64,000 nt of DNA from JAJYQH01 sp036261615 (GTDB lineage Bacteria > Actinomycetota > Actinomycetes > Propionibacteriales > Propionibacteriaceae): NCBI GenBank assembly GCA_036261615.1, contig DATAKK010000099.1, positions 1 through 64,000 of the forward strand. Direction: 5' to 3'. Both the position numbers and the translations under genes were made by a program. Position 1 is the stretch's first letter, and each line of letters begins with the position of its first letter. This document shows, one piece after another, positions 27,101 through 34,545 of the stretch. The notes beneath the pieces were generated by a model that ran no database searches, was not told the DNA's origin, and saw nothing but the letters and a program-made list of their open reading frames with translations.

Positions 27101-27726
27101 TGACGAGGCTGTCGTTCGAGCGGGAGATGCTCGGCCTCTACGTGAGCGACCACCCGCTGCAGGGGCTCGAACACGTGCTGGACGCCGAGCGGGACATCTC
27201 GCTGGCCGCCCTCGTCTCGGCCGACGGGCCCAAGCCCGACTCCGTGGTGGTGGCGGGGCTGATCACCTCGGTGCAACGCCGGCAGAACAAGGCCGGGCAC
27301 CTGTGGGCATCGGTGACGGTCGAGGACCTCGACGCGTCGATCACGGTGCAGGTGTTCCCCAAGGTCTACGAGGCGGTCTCGCACCACCTCGCCACCGACA
27401 CCGTGGTCCGCGTCCGGGGCCGGGTGCGGGAGAAGGAGGACACCCTCGAGGTGCACGCGCAGGACCTCGCGCGGATCGACACCGACACCGCCGCGGTGCG
27501 GCCGGTCGTCATCCAGATCCCCGCGACGAGGTGCACCCCGCCGGTGGTCGAGCAGCTCAAGGCGGTCCTCAACGCCCACCCGGGGGTCACGGAAGTGCGG
27601 CTGCGGCTCACCACCGCCGACGCTCAGCGCACCTTCCGGCTCGACGACAGCCTGCGGGTGACGGCGTCCCAGCCGCTCATGGCCGACCTCAAGGCGCTGC
27701 TCGGCCCGTCCTGCCTGCCCGTCTGA
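24166..27726 (+). CDS. dnaE: DNA polymerase III alpha subunit (DnaE1)
   Basis: DnaE (1186 residues) is the replicative polymerase subunit. The N-terminal PHP domain keeps its metal ligands (HLHNHTEYSMLDG, MTDHGNMFGAYE), suggesting an active PHP exonuclease as in other actinobacterial DnaE1 proteins. The catalytic aspartates are in PDVDLDFDD (about residues 421-429) and KMDMLGLRNL (about residue 586). The finger and beta-binding parts follow, with an OB fold near residues 1000-1080 (VVVAGLITSVQRR). Length is normal. The ATG follows a GGGAGGGG site; the promoter box is about 60 nt upstream. Confidence 0.97.
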   Translation: MAANFVHLHNHTEYSMLDGAAKNSLLFAEVERQGMPAVAMTDHGNMFGAYEFYQTSKNHAVKPIIGIEAYVAPSTRFSRSPEFWAKAGPREGDSPDVEGGKDVSGGGRYTHMTMWAASADGLHNLFRLSSLASYEGYYMKPRMDRDLISQYASGIIASTGCPSGEVQTRLRLGQYDEALAAAAAYRDIFGEGNFYVELMDHGVPIERQVRSDLLRLAKDLHLPLVVTNDSHYVTEDQADAHDNLLCVGVGRNKDDPNRFRFNGSGYYIKTAEQMRNLFRELPEAADNTLRIAEQVGDYSDVFAYVDRMPQFDVPEGETQNSWLRKELDRGLTLRYGENPPQEVLERVETELAVIEPLGFSSYFLIVSDICRYAREHDIPVGPGRGSATGSMVAYLTRITELDPIEHQLLFERFLNPERINPPDVDLDFDDRQRDKMVAYVSQKYGTEYTAQVNTFGTIKAKAAVKDANRILGFPFALGDKITKALPPDVMGKGISLSDAFNPDAKRYNEAAEFRELYNSSPDVKQVVDTGMGIEGLIRGTGVHAAAVILSSTPLLDLIPMHRRDQDGAIITGFSYPQCEEMGLMKMDMLGLRNLGIIDHAVKLVRQVTGTDIDVLTLPLDDGPTYELLGRGDTLGVFQLDGGPMRALLRLMAPTRFEDIAAVLALYRPGPMAANAHINYAERKNGRQPITPIHPELKDALEPILGTTYHLLVYQEQIMAVARELAGYSLGGADLLRRAMGKKKAEILAKEFANFQAGMRGNGYSDAAIQALWDVMLPFSGYAFNKSHTAGYGLVSYWTAYLKANHPAEYMAALLESVRDDKDKSAIYLAECRRMGIKVLPPDVNESEAMFTPVGHDVRFGLGAIRNVGSQVVQGIVEARAEHGKARDFFEFLDHAPLVVCNKRMIESLIKAGAFDSMGHPRRGLMQVFESAVDQVIDLKRNQANGQDDLFGDGFGVPAAEERPSALNRTLPAVDDWDKMTRLSFEREMLGLYVSDHPLQGLEHVLDAERDISLAALVSADGPKPDSVVVAGLITSVQRRQNKAGHLWASVTVEDLDASITVQVFPKVYEAVSHHLATDTVVRVRGRVREKEDTLEVHAQDLARIDTDTAAVRPVVIQIPATRCTPPVVEQLKAVLNAHPGVTEVRLRLTTADAQRTFRLDDSLRVTASQPLMADLKALLGPSCLPV

Positions 27727-27763
27727 CCCGGCCGGGGGAGCCGGTGCCGCTGGAGTCACCCGC

Positions 27764-27769
27764 TAGGGT
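27764..27769 (+). promoter_or_regulatory. Leaderless -10 box for the 4-TM protein gene
   Basis: TAGGGT ends 7 nt before the GTG at 27777, with no Shine-Dalgarno sequence. Confidence 0.5.
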
Positions 27770-27776
27770 TGCGGGC

Positions 27777-28502
27777 GTGAGCAGCGCGACGCCCGTGTCC
27801 CACGGCGGTGGAACCGCCGCGTCGCCGGCGTCCCCCGACGTCATCGACAGCGGGCACGTGACCGCCCCCCGGCGTCGGCGCCGCCTGCCTCCGGTGGCCC
27901 GCGGCCTCATCGTGTTCCTCGTGTTCTGCGCCGGGCTCGGGGTGGTCACCGGGCTGCTGTGGCACGCGGTGGTGCAGTTGCCGACCTACACGGTGCAGCA
28001 GTCGGGGGCGGCGTCGACCACCGAGCGCGGCCTCACCCAGTTCTTCGGCACGGACGCGTGGTTCAGCCTCATCGGTGCCGTGTGCGGGGCGATCATCGGC
28101 CTGCTCGGCTGGTGGCTGTTCCGCTGGCTCGGGTGGATCGTCACCCTCGTCGTGCTCGCCGGGGCCAACATCGCCGCGCTCATCGCCTGGCACCTCGGGG
28201 AGGCGCTCGGTCCCACCGACTTCGCCGCCCGGATCAGTGCCGCGTCGGCCGGGCAGAGCCTGCCGATCGACTTCCAGCTGCGGTCGCACAGCAGCGTGCT
28301 CGTGTGGCTGCTGTTCGCGGTGCTGCCGGTGCTGCTGTTCTCGGCCCTCGGCCGCGACGACGAGGATCCGGGCGCACCCCGCCAGTGGGTCGCCGTCCGC
28401 CGGCGGGTGCTGCGCCATACTCCGTCCCCCTGGATCGACGCCGGCCACGTCGACTCGCCGGCGTCCGAGGCGCCGGTGCTGCCCGACGACGCGTCGCGCT
28501 GA
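27777..28502 (+). CDS. Unrecognised four-TM membrane protein
   Basis: This 241-residue protein has a basic cytoplasmic N-terminus (APRRRRRLPPVARG), then hydrophobic segments near residues 43-63, 98-115, 118-138 and 179-194. The loop between the first two segments and that between the third and fourth probably face outside. A hydrophilic tail ends the protein. I do not recognise the family with confidence. The GTG start is supported by the leaderless -10 box. It follows dnaE by 50 nt and is convergent with the deacylase gene, with only 15 nt between stops. Confidence 0.65.
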   Translation: MSSATPVSHGGGTAASPASPDVIDSGHVTAPRRRRRLPPVARGLIVFLVFCAGLGVVTGLLWHAVVQLPTYTVQQSGAASTTERGLTQFFGTDAWFSLIGAVCGAIIGLLGWWLFRWLGWIVTLVVLAGANIAALIAWHLGEALGPTDFAARISAASAGQSLPIDFQLRSHSSVLVWLLFAVLPVLLFSALGRDDEDPGAPRQWVAVRRRVLRHTPSPWIDAGHVDSPASEAPVLPDDASR

Positions 28503-28517
28503 CCGCCTGACGCGCGC

Positions 28518-29021
28518 TCAGCTGCGTGCGATGATCCCGACGTCGGCCGCTGTGAGCCGGACGAGGTCGTCGGGGGAGAGCTCGACCTGCAGGCCCCGGC
28601 GTCCCGCCGAGACGAACACCGTCGGCCACGCCCGGGCCGACGCGTCCACCCACGTCGCCAGGGGCCGCTTCTGCCCCAGCGGCGAGATGCCGCCGACGAT
28701 GTACCCGGTGGTCCGCTCGGCCAGGGCGGCATCGGCGAGTGCGGCCTTCTTCGCGCCGGCCAGCTGAGCCAGGACGCGGAGGTCGAGCTGGGCCGACACG
28801 GGGACGACCGCGCAGGCGAGCGGGCCGCGGGCGCCCTGGAGCGAGACGACGAGGGTCTTGAAGATCCGCTCGGGGACCACGCCCAGCGCCGCGGACGCCT
28901 CATCGCCGAAGTGGGTCTGGGCGGGGTCGTGGTCGTAGGGGTGCAGCGTGAACGCGACCCCGGACGCCGTGAGCGCGGCCACCGCGGGGGTCGCGGTGCC
29001 GGCGTCCCGACGCCGGGTCAC
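28518..29021 (-). CDS. ybaK: YbaK/EbsC-type Cys-tRNA(Pro) deacylase
   Basis: This 167-residue protein is a YbaK-type editing factor that hydrolyses misacylated Cys-tRNA(Pro). Family features are the opening TPAVAALTASGVAFTLHPYDHD, the catalytic-lysine segment RIFKTLVV (about residue 53), and GGISPLGQKRPLATWVD (about residues 108-124). The GTG start is fixed by a 4-nt GTGA overlap with the upstream DUF554 gene. The gene pair is convergent with the 4-TM protein gene. Confidence 0.9.
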   Translation of the reverse strand: MTRRRDAGTATPAVAALTASGVAFTLHPYDHDPAQTHFGDEASAALGVVPERIFKTLVVSLQGARGPLACAVVPVSAQLDLRVLAQLAGAKKAALADAALAERTTGYIVGGISPLGQKRPLATWVDASARAWPTVFVSAGRRGLQVELSPDDLVRLTAADVGIIARS

Positions 29022-29779
29022 AGCCGGCCCGCGACCGCGACGAGCATCGGGGCGAGCACCAGCGCGGGCAGCAGATCGGCGACCCGCACCTGCTTGATGC
29101 CGAGCAGCCGGATCGACAGGCCGAGCAGGATGATCCCGCCGGTGACGGTGAGTGCGTCGATCTCCGCGGTGGTGAGCAGCGTGCCGAGCAGCCGACCGAG
29201 CAGGGTGAGCGTGCCCTGGTAGACCGCCACGGCCAGGGCCGACAGCAGCACCCCGCCGCCCAGGGCGCTGGCGAACGCGATGGCGGAGAAGCCGTCGAGG
29301 ATCGCCTTGACGTAGAGCTGGTCGGCGCCGCGTCCGAGACCGTCGGACAGCGAGCCGAGCACCGCCAGCGGGCCCACGCAGAAGACGAGGGTGGCGGTGA
29401 CGAAACCGTCGACGAAACGGTGGTCGCCCGACCCGCGGGAGAAGTGCCGCTTCGCCGACTCGCCGAGCAGGTTGAGCCGGTCCTCGATCGTGAGGGCCGA
29501 GCCGATGATGCCCCCGACGAGGAGTGACAGGAGGATGACGGTGAACCCGGCCCCGTGGCCGACCGCCGCGTTGAGGGCCGGGTGGGTGACAGGGATGATC
29601 GACAGGCCGGCGATCACCGCGGTGACGAGGCCGAGGACGTCGGTGATCGTCGAGCGCGTCTGCACGCCCAGCCGTCCACCGACCGCCAGTCCGATGAGCG
29701 AGCCGATGACGATGGTGAGGACGTTGACGACCGTCCCCGCGCCCACGAAGGCCTGTTGCACAATCACCGGCACATCCAA
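29018..29779 (-). CDS. DUF554 family membrane protein
   Basis: This protein of up to 253 residues matches the DUF554 (YdfK-like) membrane family. Landmarks are GTVVNVLTIVIGSLIGL at the N-terminus, FVDGFVTATLVFCVGPLAVLGSL in the middle and GGIILLGLSIRLL near the C-terminus. About seven hydrophobic segments can be drawn. Family function is unknown; a transporter role is often presumed. The start is uncertain: TTG at 29779 and GTGs at 29773, 29767 and 29761 are all in frame and none has a clear ribosome site. It overlaps ybaK by 4 nt. Confidence 0.85.
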   Translation of the reverse strand: MDVPVIVQQAFVGAGTVVNVLTIVIGSLIGLAVGGRLGVQTRSTITDVLGLVTAVIAGLSIIPVTHPALNAAVGHGAGFTVILLSLLVGGIIGSALTIEDRLNLLGESAKRHFSRGSGDHRFVDGFVTATLVFCVGPLAVLGSLSDGLGRGADQLYVKAILDGFSAIAFASALGGGVLLSALAVAVYQGTLTLLGRLLGTLLTTAEIDALTVTGGIILLGLSIRLLGIKQVRVADLLPALVLAPMLVAVAGRL

Positions 29780-30017
29780 TCACGGGGGTTCCCGGCTCCT
29801 CGAGCGAGCCGGGGAAGCGGCCTGCGCCGCGCCACCCAGCTGCCGGAATTGCGGGCCAGTGGCGGGGTGCGTTGCCGTTAGTGCAGTCACCCGCGCCGAT
29901 CGCCTGCGGATCGGGCTGTTCGGCGCCACACAGGAAGCGCCGAGGACCTGCGGCGCATCGCGCAGGGGGACACGGCCCACCGGCGCCACGGAGTCGAGCG
30001 CACCGGTCGGCCCTTTG

Positions 30018-30023
30018 TAGACT
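30018..30023 (+). promoter_or_regulatory. Leaderless -10 box of the hisDCBH operon
   Basis: TAGACT ends 6 nt before the hisD GTG. The 250-nt divergent gap upstream (29780-30029) shows no gene; it includes a small CGATC/GATCG hairpin near 29900. A his leader peptide cannot fit downstream of this box. Confidence 0.6.
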
Positions 30024-30029
30024 CGCAGC

Positions 30030-31355
30030 GTGTTGACGACCCTTGACCTCACCGACTCGACGTCCGCGGCGTCCTACCGCGCGGCGCTCCCGCGCGCCGC
30101 CTTCGACGTCGAGCACGCGGTGGAGGTCGTCCGCCCCATCTGCCAGGCCGTCGCCGACGAGGGCGAGGCCGCGCTGCGGCGGTTCAGCGAGCAGTTCGAC
30201 CACGTCGTACCCGACAGCCTGCGTGTGGACGCCGCCGAGCTCGCCCGCCGCGCCGCCGACCTCGACCCCGAACTGCGGGCGGCATTCGAGGAGTCCATCC
30301 GCCGGCGCCGCGAGGTGTGCCGCGCAGGTGAGGCCGAGGCGGCCGAGACCACCGTCCGGCTGGCCGACGGCGCGACCGTCACCACCCGGATCCTGCCGGT
30401 CGGCCGGGTCGGCCTCTACGTGCCCGGGGGACTGGCGCCGCTCGCGTCCTCGGTGATCATGAACGTGGTTCCCGCCCAGGAGGCCGGGGTCGGCTCGATC
30501 GCCGTCGCCTCCCCGCCGCAGGCGGAGTTCGGGGGCCTGCCGCACCCGAACATCCTCGCCCTGTGCCACCTGCTCGGTGTGGACGAGGTCTACGCGGTCG
30601 GGGGTGCCCAGGCGATCGCCATGTTCGCCCACGGAGTCGAGGGGCTCTGCGAACCGGTCGACCTCGTCACCGGGCCGGGCAACATCTACGTCGTCGCCGC
30701 CAAGCGCGCCCTCCGCGGCATCGTCGGCATCGACTCCGAGGCCGGCCCGACGGAGATCGCGGTGCTCGCCGACGACAGTGCCGACCCCGCCTTCGTCGCA
30801 GCCGACCTCGTCTCGCAGGCCGAGCACGACCCGATGGCCGCCTCGGTGCTGGTGACCGACTCGCCCGCGCTGGCCGCCGCGGTCGACGCCGAGGTCGAGC
30901 GCCAGGTCGACACCACCCTGTACGTCGACCGGGTGCGCACGGCGCTCACCGGCCCCCAGTCGGCGATCGTGCTCGTGCGCGACCTCACCCAGGGCCTCGA
31001 CGTGGTCAACGCCTACGCCGCCGAGCACCTCGAGATCCAGACCCGGGACGCCGCACAGGTCGCGGCCCGCGTCCGCAACGCCGGGGCCGTGTTCGTCGGC
31101 CCGTGGGCGCCGGTCTCGCTCGGCGACTACTCGGCCGGATCGACGCATGTGCTGCCCACCGCGGGTGCGGCCCGGCACTCGTCCGGCCTCACCGTGCGCA
31201 GCTTCATGAAGGCCGTGCACGTCATCGACTACACCCGCGACGCGCTCGCCGACGTGGGCCCGGGCGTCGAGGTGTTCGCGCGGGCCGAGCGGCTCGAGGC
31301 GCACCGTTCGGCGATCAGCGTCCGGCTGGCGGCGGCGCTGGGGGACGCCGAATGA
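30030..31355 (+). CDS. hisD: Histidinol dehydrogenase
   Basis: HisD (441 residues) oxidises histidinol to histidine in two NAD-dependent steps, with zinc at the active site. Signature stretches are GRVGLYVPGGLAPLASSV, GGAQAIAMFAHGVE, VTGPGNIYVVAAKRAL and GPTEIAVLADDSADP, and the zinc/catalytic residues lie in SQAEHDP and AEHLEIQ. Length is normal. The GTG start is supported by the -10 box only 6 nt upstream. It overlaps hisC by 4 nt. Confidence 0.97.
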   Translation: MLTTLDLTDSTSAASYRAALPRAAFDVEHAVEVVRPICQAVADEGEAALRRFSEQFDHVVPDSLRVDAAELARRAADLDPELRAAFEESIRRRREVCRAGEAEAAETTVRLADGATVTTRILPVGRVGLYVPGGLAPLASSVIMNVVPAQEAGVGSIAVASPPQAEFGGLPHPNILALCHLLGVDEVYAVGGAQAIAMFAHGVEGLCEPVDLVTGPGNIYVVAAKRALRGIVGIDSEAGPTEIAVLADDSADPAFVAADLVSQAEHDPMAASVLVTDSPALAAAVDAEVERQVDTTLYVDRVRTALTGPQSAIVLVRDLTQGLDVVNAYAAEHLEIQTRDAAQVAARVRNAGAVFVGPWAPVSLGDYSAGSTHVLPTAGAARHSSGLTVRSFMKAVHVIDYTRDALADVGPGVEVFARAERLEAHRSAISVRLAAALGDAE

Positions 31356-32467
31356 TCTCGCTCTCCGACCTCCCGCTGCGGCCCGAGCTCGTGGGCCAGG
31401 AGCCGTACGGCGCCCCGCAGCTCGACGTGCCCGTGCGCCTCAACGTCAACGAGAACCCCTACCCGCCCTCGCCCGCCGTCCGCGAGCAGATGGGACGCGC
31501 CCTGGTGTCGTCGGTGGGCCACCTCAACCGCTACCCCGACCGGGAGGCGTGGCAGCTGCGCCAGGACCTCGCCGCGTACCTGGGCTTCGGCCTCGGCCCC
31601 GAGAACATCTGGGCGGCGAACGGGTCGAACGAGGTGATGACCCACCTCCTCGGGGCCTTCGGCGGCCCGGGCCGGTCGCTGCTCACCTTCACGCCCACGT
31701 ACTCGATGTACCCCGAGTACGCCCGTGACACCCACACCGCCTACGTCACCGCGCCCCGGCACGACGACTACACCCTGGACGCCGACCTCGTCTGCGCGGC
31801 GATCGAGGAGCACGGTCCGACGGTCGTGCTCATCACCACGCCGAACAACCCCACCGGCACCGCGACCCCGATCGCGGTGATCGAGGAGGTGTGCACCCGG
31901 CACCCCGAGGTCGTGGTCGTCGTCGACGAGGCCTACCAGGAGTTCACCGAGGTCCCCGACGACTCCGCCCTCGCCCTGCTGCCGCGGTTCCCGCTGCTCG
32001 TCGTGTCGCGCACGATGAGCAAGGCCTTCGCCTTCGCGGGCGGCCGGCTCGGGTACTTCGCCGCGACCCCGGCGATCGTCGACGCGTGCCGCATCGTCCG
32101 GCTGCCGTACCACCTCTCCGCTCAGACCCAGGCGATCGCCCGGGTCGCGCTGGCCCACGCCCCCGAGATGCTCGGCCGGGTGGACGAGTTGCGCGCGACC
32201 GGGCAGGCCGTCCAGCAGTGGCTGCGGATCCACGGCCTCGACGTCGTCGACAGCGCGGCCAACTTCTGCCTGTTCGGCCGTTTCGCCGACCGGCACGCGG
32301 TGTGGCAGGGGCTGCTCGACCACGGCGTGCTCGTCCGCGACACCGGCCCCGCCGGCTTCCTCCGGGTGTCGTTCGGCACGCCGGAGGAGATGAAAGCCTT
32401 CCGGGAGGCGCTGCTCGAGGTGCTCCCCGGTGCCACCAGGATGAAAGGGACCGACCATGACGCGTAG
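31352..32467 (+). CDS. hisC: Histidinol-phosphate aminotransferase
   Basis: HisC (371 residues) is a PLP enzyme that makes histidinol phosphate from imidazole acetol phosphate and glutamate. Motifs are RLNVNENPYPPSP, TTPNNPTGTATP, VVVDEAYQEF and the PLP-lysine segment SRTMSKAFAFAGGRLGY (K about residue 226). The ATG overlaps the hisD stop as ATGA. Its last 11 nt overlap the start of hisB, whose ribosome site AAAGGGA lies inside hisC. Confidence 0.96.
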   Translation: MISLSDLPLRPELVGQEPYGAPQLDVPVRLNVNENPYPPSPAVREQMGRALVSSVGHLNRYPDREAWQLRQDLAAYLGFGLGPENIWAANGSNEVMTHLLGAFGGPGRSLLTFTPTYSMYPEYARDTHTAYVTAPRHDDYTLDADLVCAAIEEHGPTVVLITTPNNPTGTATPIAVIEEVCTRHPEVVVVVDEAYQEFTEVPDDSALALLPRFPLLVVSRTMSKAFAFAGGRLGYFAATPAIVDACRIVRLPYHLSAQTQAIARVALAHAPEMLGRVDELRATGQAVQQWLRIHGLDVVDSAANFCLFGRFADRHAVWQGLLDHGVLVRDTGPAGFLRVSFGTPEEMKAFREALLEVLPGATRMKGTDHDA

Positions 32468-33068
32468 GGCCTCCGTCGAGCGGGTGACCAGCGAGTCGCA
32501 CGTGCGGGTCTCCCTCGACCTCGACGGCACGGGCGAGAGCAGCATCAGCACTGGCGTCGGCTTCTACGACCACATGCTCACCGCCCTCGCCCGCCACTCC
32601 GCCATCGACCTCGAGGTCGAGACGACCGGCGACCTGCACATCGACGGGCACCACAGCGTCGAGGACACCGCGATCGCCATCGGCCAGGCGCTCGGCCAGG
32701 CGCTCGGCGACAAGCGCGGCATCACCCGCTTCGGCGACGCGCTCGTGCCGCTCGACGAGGCCCTCGCCCAGTGCGTCGTCGACGTCGCGGGGCGTCCCTA
32801 CGTCGTCTGCACGGGCGAGCCGGACTCCCAGGCATACGTGCGCATCGGCGGCAGCGGCGTGCCCTACGCCGGGTCGATGACCCGTCACGTCGTCGAGTCG
32901 CTCGCCGTCAACGCTGGCCTCTGCGTGCACCTGCGCCTGCTCGCCGGCCGCGACCCGCACCACATCGCCGAGGCCCAGTACAAGGCGCTCGCCCGGGCGC
33001 TGCGCACCGCGCTCGCCCCCGACCCCCGCATCCCGGGCATGGTGCCCAGCACCAAGGGCAGCCTGTGA
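32457..33068 (+). CDS. hisB: Imidazoleglycerol-phosphate dehydratase
   Basis: HisB (203 residues) is the monofunctional dehydratase, without the histidinol-phosphatase domain of enteric HisB. The metal-binding histidine/glutamate motifs are intact: GVGFYDHMLTALARHS, DGHHSVEDTAIAIGQALG and the C-terminal HHIAEAQYKALARAL. The gene overlaps hisC by 11 nt and hisH by 4 nt. Confidence 0.97.
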   Translation: MTRRASVERVTSESHVRVSLDLDGTGESSISTGVGFYDHMLTALARHSAIDLEVETTGDLHIDGHHSVEDTAIAIGQALGQALGDKRGITRFGDALVPLDEALAQCVVDVAGRPYVVCTGEPDSQAYVRIGGSGVPYAGSMTRHVVESLAVNAGLCVHLRLLAGRDPHHIAEAQYKALARALRTALAPDPRIPGMVPSTKGSL

Positions 33069-33697
33069 GCCCGGACGCCGCCGGCGTCCGGGTCGGGGTG
33101 CTCGACTACGGATCGGGCAACCTGCACTCCGCCTGCCGGGCGCTCGACGTGGCCGGGGGCGAGGTCGTGCTCACCGCCGACGCGGCCGAGCTCGGACGCT
33201 GCGACGCCCTCGTCGTGCCCGGGGTCGGCGCGTTCGCCGCCTGCATGGAGGGCCTCCGCGCCGTCGGGGGCGACGAGATCGTCGCCGGCTGGGTCGAGAG
33301 CGGACGCCCGCTGCTCGGCATCTGCGTCGGGCACCAGGTGCTGTTCGAGCGCGGGGTCGAGCACGGCCGCGACTCCGAGGGCCTGGGCGTCTTCCCGGGC
33401 ACCGTCGAACGGCTCACGTCCGCGCGGCTCCCGCACATGGGCTGGAACCTCGTCGAGACCGCCGGGGGGTCGACCGCGTTCCGGGGGGTCGAGGCCGAGC
33501 GCTTCTACTTCGTGCACAGCTACGGCGTGCACACCCCGGTGCCCGGGGCCACCGTCACCTGGTGCGAGCACGGGGGCGACCGGTTCATCGCCGCCGTGGA
33601 ACGCGGAGCCGTCACCTCCACCCAGTTCCACCCCGAGAAGTCGGGCGCCGCCGGCGGTCGCCTGCTGCGCAACTGGATCGGGTCGGTGCGGGCCTGA
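33065..33697 (+). CDS. hisH: Imidazole glycerol phosphate synthase, glutaminase subunit
   Basis: HisH (210 residues) hydrolyses glutamine and feeds ammonia to HisF. The class-I amidotransferase triad is present: the cysteine in LLGICVGHQVLFE (about C86) and the His/Glu pair in TQFHPEKSG. The N-terminal VGVLDYGSGNLHS is typical. Its partner hisF is not in this window. The GTG start overlaps the hisB stop. A perfect 10-bp inverted repeat with a 3-nt loop (33070-33092) begins at the third codon. Confidence 0.95.
   Translation: MSPDAAGVRVGVLDYGSGNLHSACRALDVAGGEVVLTADAAELGRCDALVVPGVGAFAACMEGLRAVGGDEIVAGWVESGRPLLGICVGHQVLFERGVEHGRDSEGLGVFPGTVERLTSARLPHMGWNLVETAGGSTAFRGVEAERFYFVHSYGVHTPVPGATVTWCEHGGDRFIAAVERGAVTSTQFHPEKSGAAGGRLLRNWIGSVRA
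33070..33092 (+). repeat. Inverted repeat at the start of hisH (17-bp palindrome copy 1)
   Basis: CCCGGACGCC and GGCGTCCGGG flank a GCC centre. The inner 17 bp (33073-33089), GGACGCCGCCGGCGTCC, recur exactly at 52030-52046 and 53843-53859. As RNA it would form a strong hairpin two codons after the start. Confidence 0.6.
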
Positions 33698-33738
33698 CCC
33701 CGCCCGTCCACCGGGGGCGCCGGGGCGTCCCGGTTCGG

Positions 33739-33744
33739 TAAGGT
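33739..33744 (+). promoter_or_regulatory. Leaderless -10 box of priA
   Basis: TAAGGT ends 6 nt before the priA GTG. It gives priA and the three coupled genes behind it a promoter separate from hisDCBH. Confidence 0.55.
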
Positions 33745-33750
33745 TCCCCC

Positions 33751-34545
33751 GTGGAAACCTCGCGCGAACCGATCCCCCGTTCCCACGCCGGCGACCGGCA
33801 CGCGCCACTGGTCCTGTTGCCGGCGGTCGACATCCAGCACGGCCAGGCCGTCCAACTCGTGCAGGGCGTCGCCGGGTCGGAGAAGGTGTTCGGAGACCCG
33901 CTCGCGGCGGCCCGCCGCTGGCAGGAGCAGGGCGCCGAGTGGATCCACCTCGTCGACCTCGACGCCGCGTTCGGTCGGGGGTCCAACGCCGACATCACCG
34001 CCCGCATCGTCTCGGAGATGGGCATCACGGTCGAACTGTCCGGCGGCATCCGCGACGACGCGAGCCTGCGCCGGGCCCTGGACGCCGGCGCGCGGCGGGT
34101 CAACATCGGCACCGCGGCCCTCGAGAACCCCGAGTGGTGTGAACGGGTGATCGGCGAGTTCGGCGACCGCGTGGCCATCGGCCTCGACGTCCGCGGCACC
34201 CGCCTGGCGGCCCGCGGCTGGACCCAGGAGGGCGGCGACCTGCACGAGACGATCGAGCGGCTCAACGCCGCCGGCTGCCGGCGCTACGTCGTCACCGACG
34301 TCGCCAGCGACGGCATGCTCACCGGGCCCAACACCGACCTGCTCGCCGACGTGTGCGCGCGCACGGACGCCGCCGTCGTCGCCTCCGGCGGCATCTCCAC
34401 CCTCGACGACCTGGCCGCCCTCTACGACATGGTCCCGCTCGGCGTCGAGGGGGCGATCATCGGCACCGCCCTCTACGTCGGGCGTTTCACCCTGCCGGAC
34501 GCCCTCGAGGTCGCCGGTGGCGGCCGGGCGGGAGCCGCCCGATGA
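33751..34545 (+). CDS. priA: Bifunctional HisA/TrpF isomerase PriA
   Basis: This 264-residue TIM barrel is a HisA-family phosphoribosyl isomerase. The sequence follows actinobacterial PriA closely: LLPAVDIQHGQAVQLVQG, EWIHLVDLDAAFGRGSN, VELSGGIRDD and the loop RGWTQEGGDL, whose arginine and tryptophan are characteristic of PriA. PriA isomerises both ProFAR (histidine) and phosphoribosyl anthranilate (tryptophan), which agrees with the lack of trpF in the trp block. Dual activity is inferred from these residues. A 21-residue N-terminal extension precedes the barrel. Its stop overlaps the next gene by 4 nt. Confidence 0.93.
   Translation: METSREPIPRSHAGDRHAPLVLLPAVDIQHGQAVQLVQGVAGSEKVFGDPLAAARRWQEQGAEWIHLVDLDAAFGRGSNADITARIVSEMGITVELSGGIRDDASLRRALDAGARRVNIGTAALENPEWCERVIGEFGDRVAIGLDVRGTRLAARGWTQEGGDLHETIERLNAAGCRRYVVTDVASDGMLTGPNTDLLADVCARTDAAVVASGGISTLDDLAALYDMVPLGVEGAIIGTALYVGRFTLPDALEVAGGGRAGAAR

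Noticed and set aside
29780..30029. A small RNA or gene in the DUF554-hisD gap
   Set aside because: There is only a small CGATC/GATCG hairpin and no promoter-terminator pair or good frame; I see nothing I can support beyond the hisD promoter.
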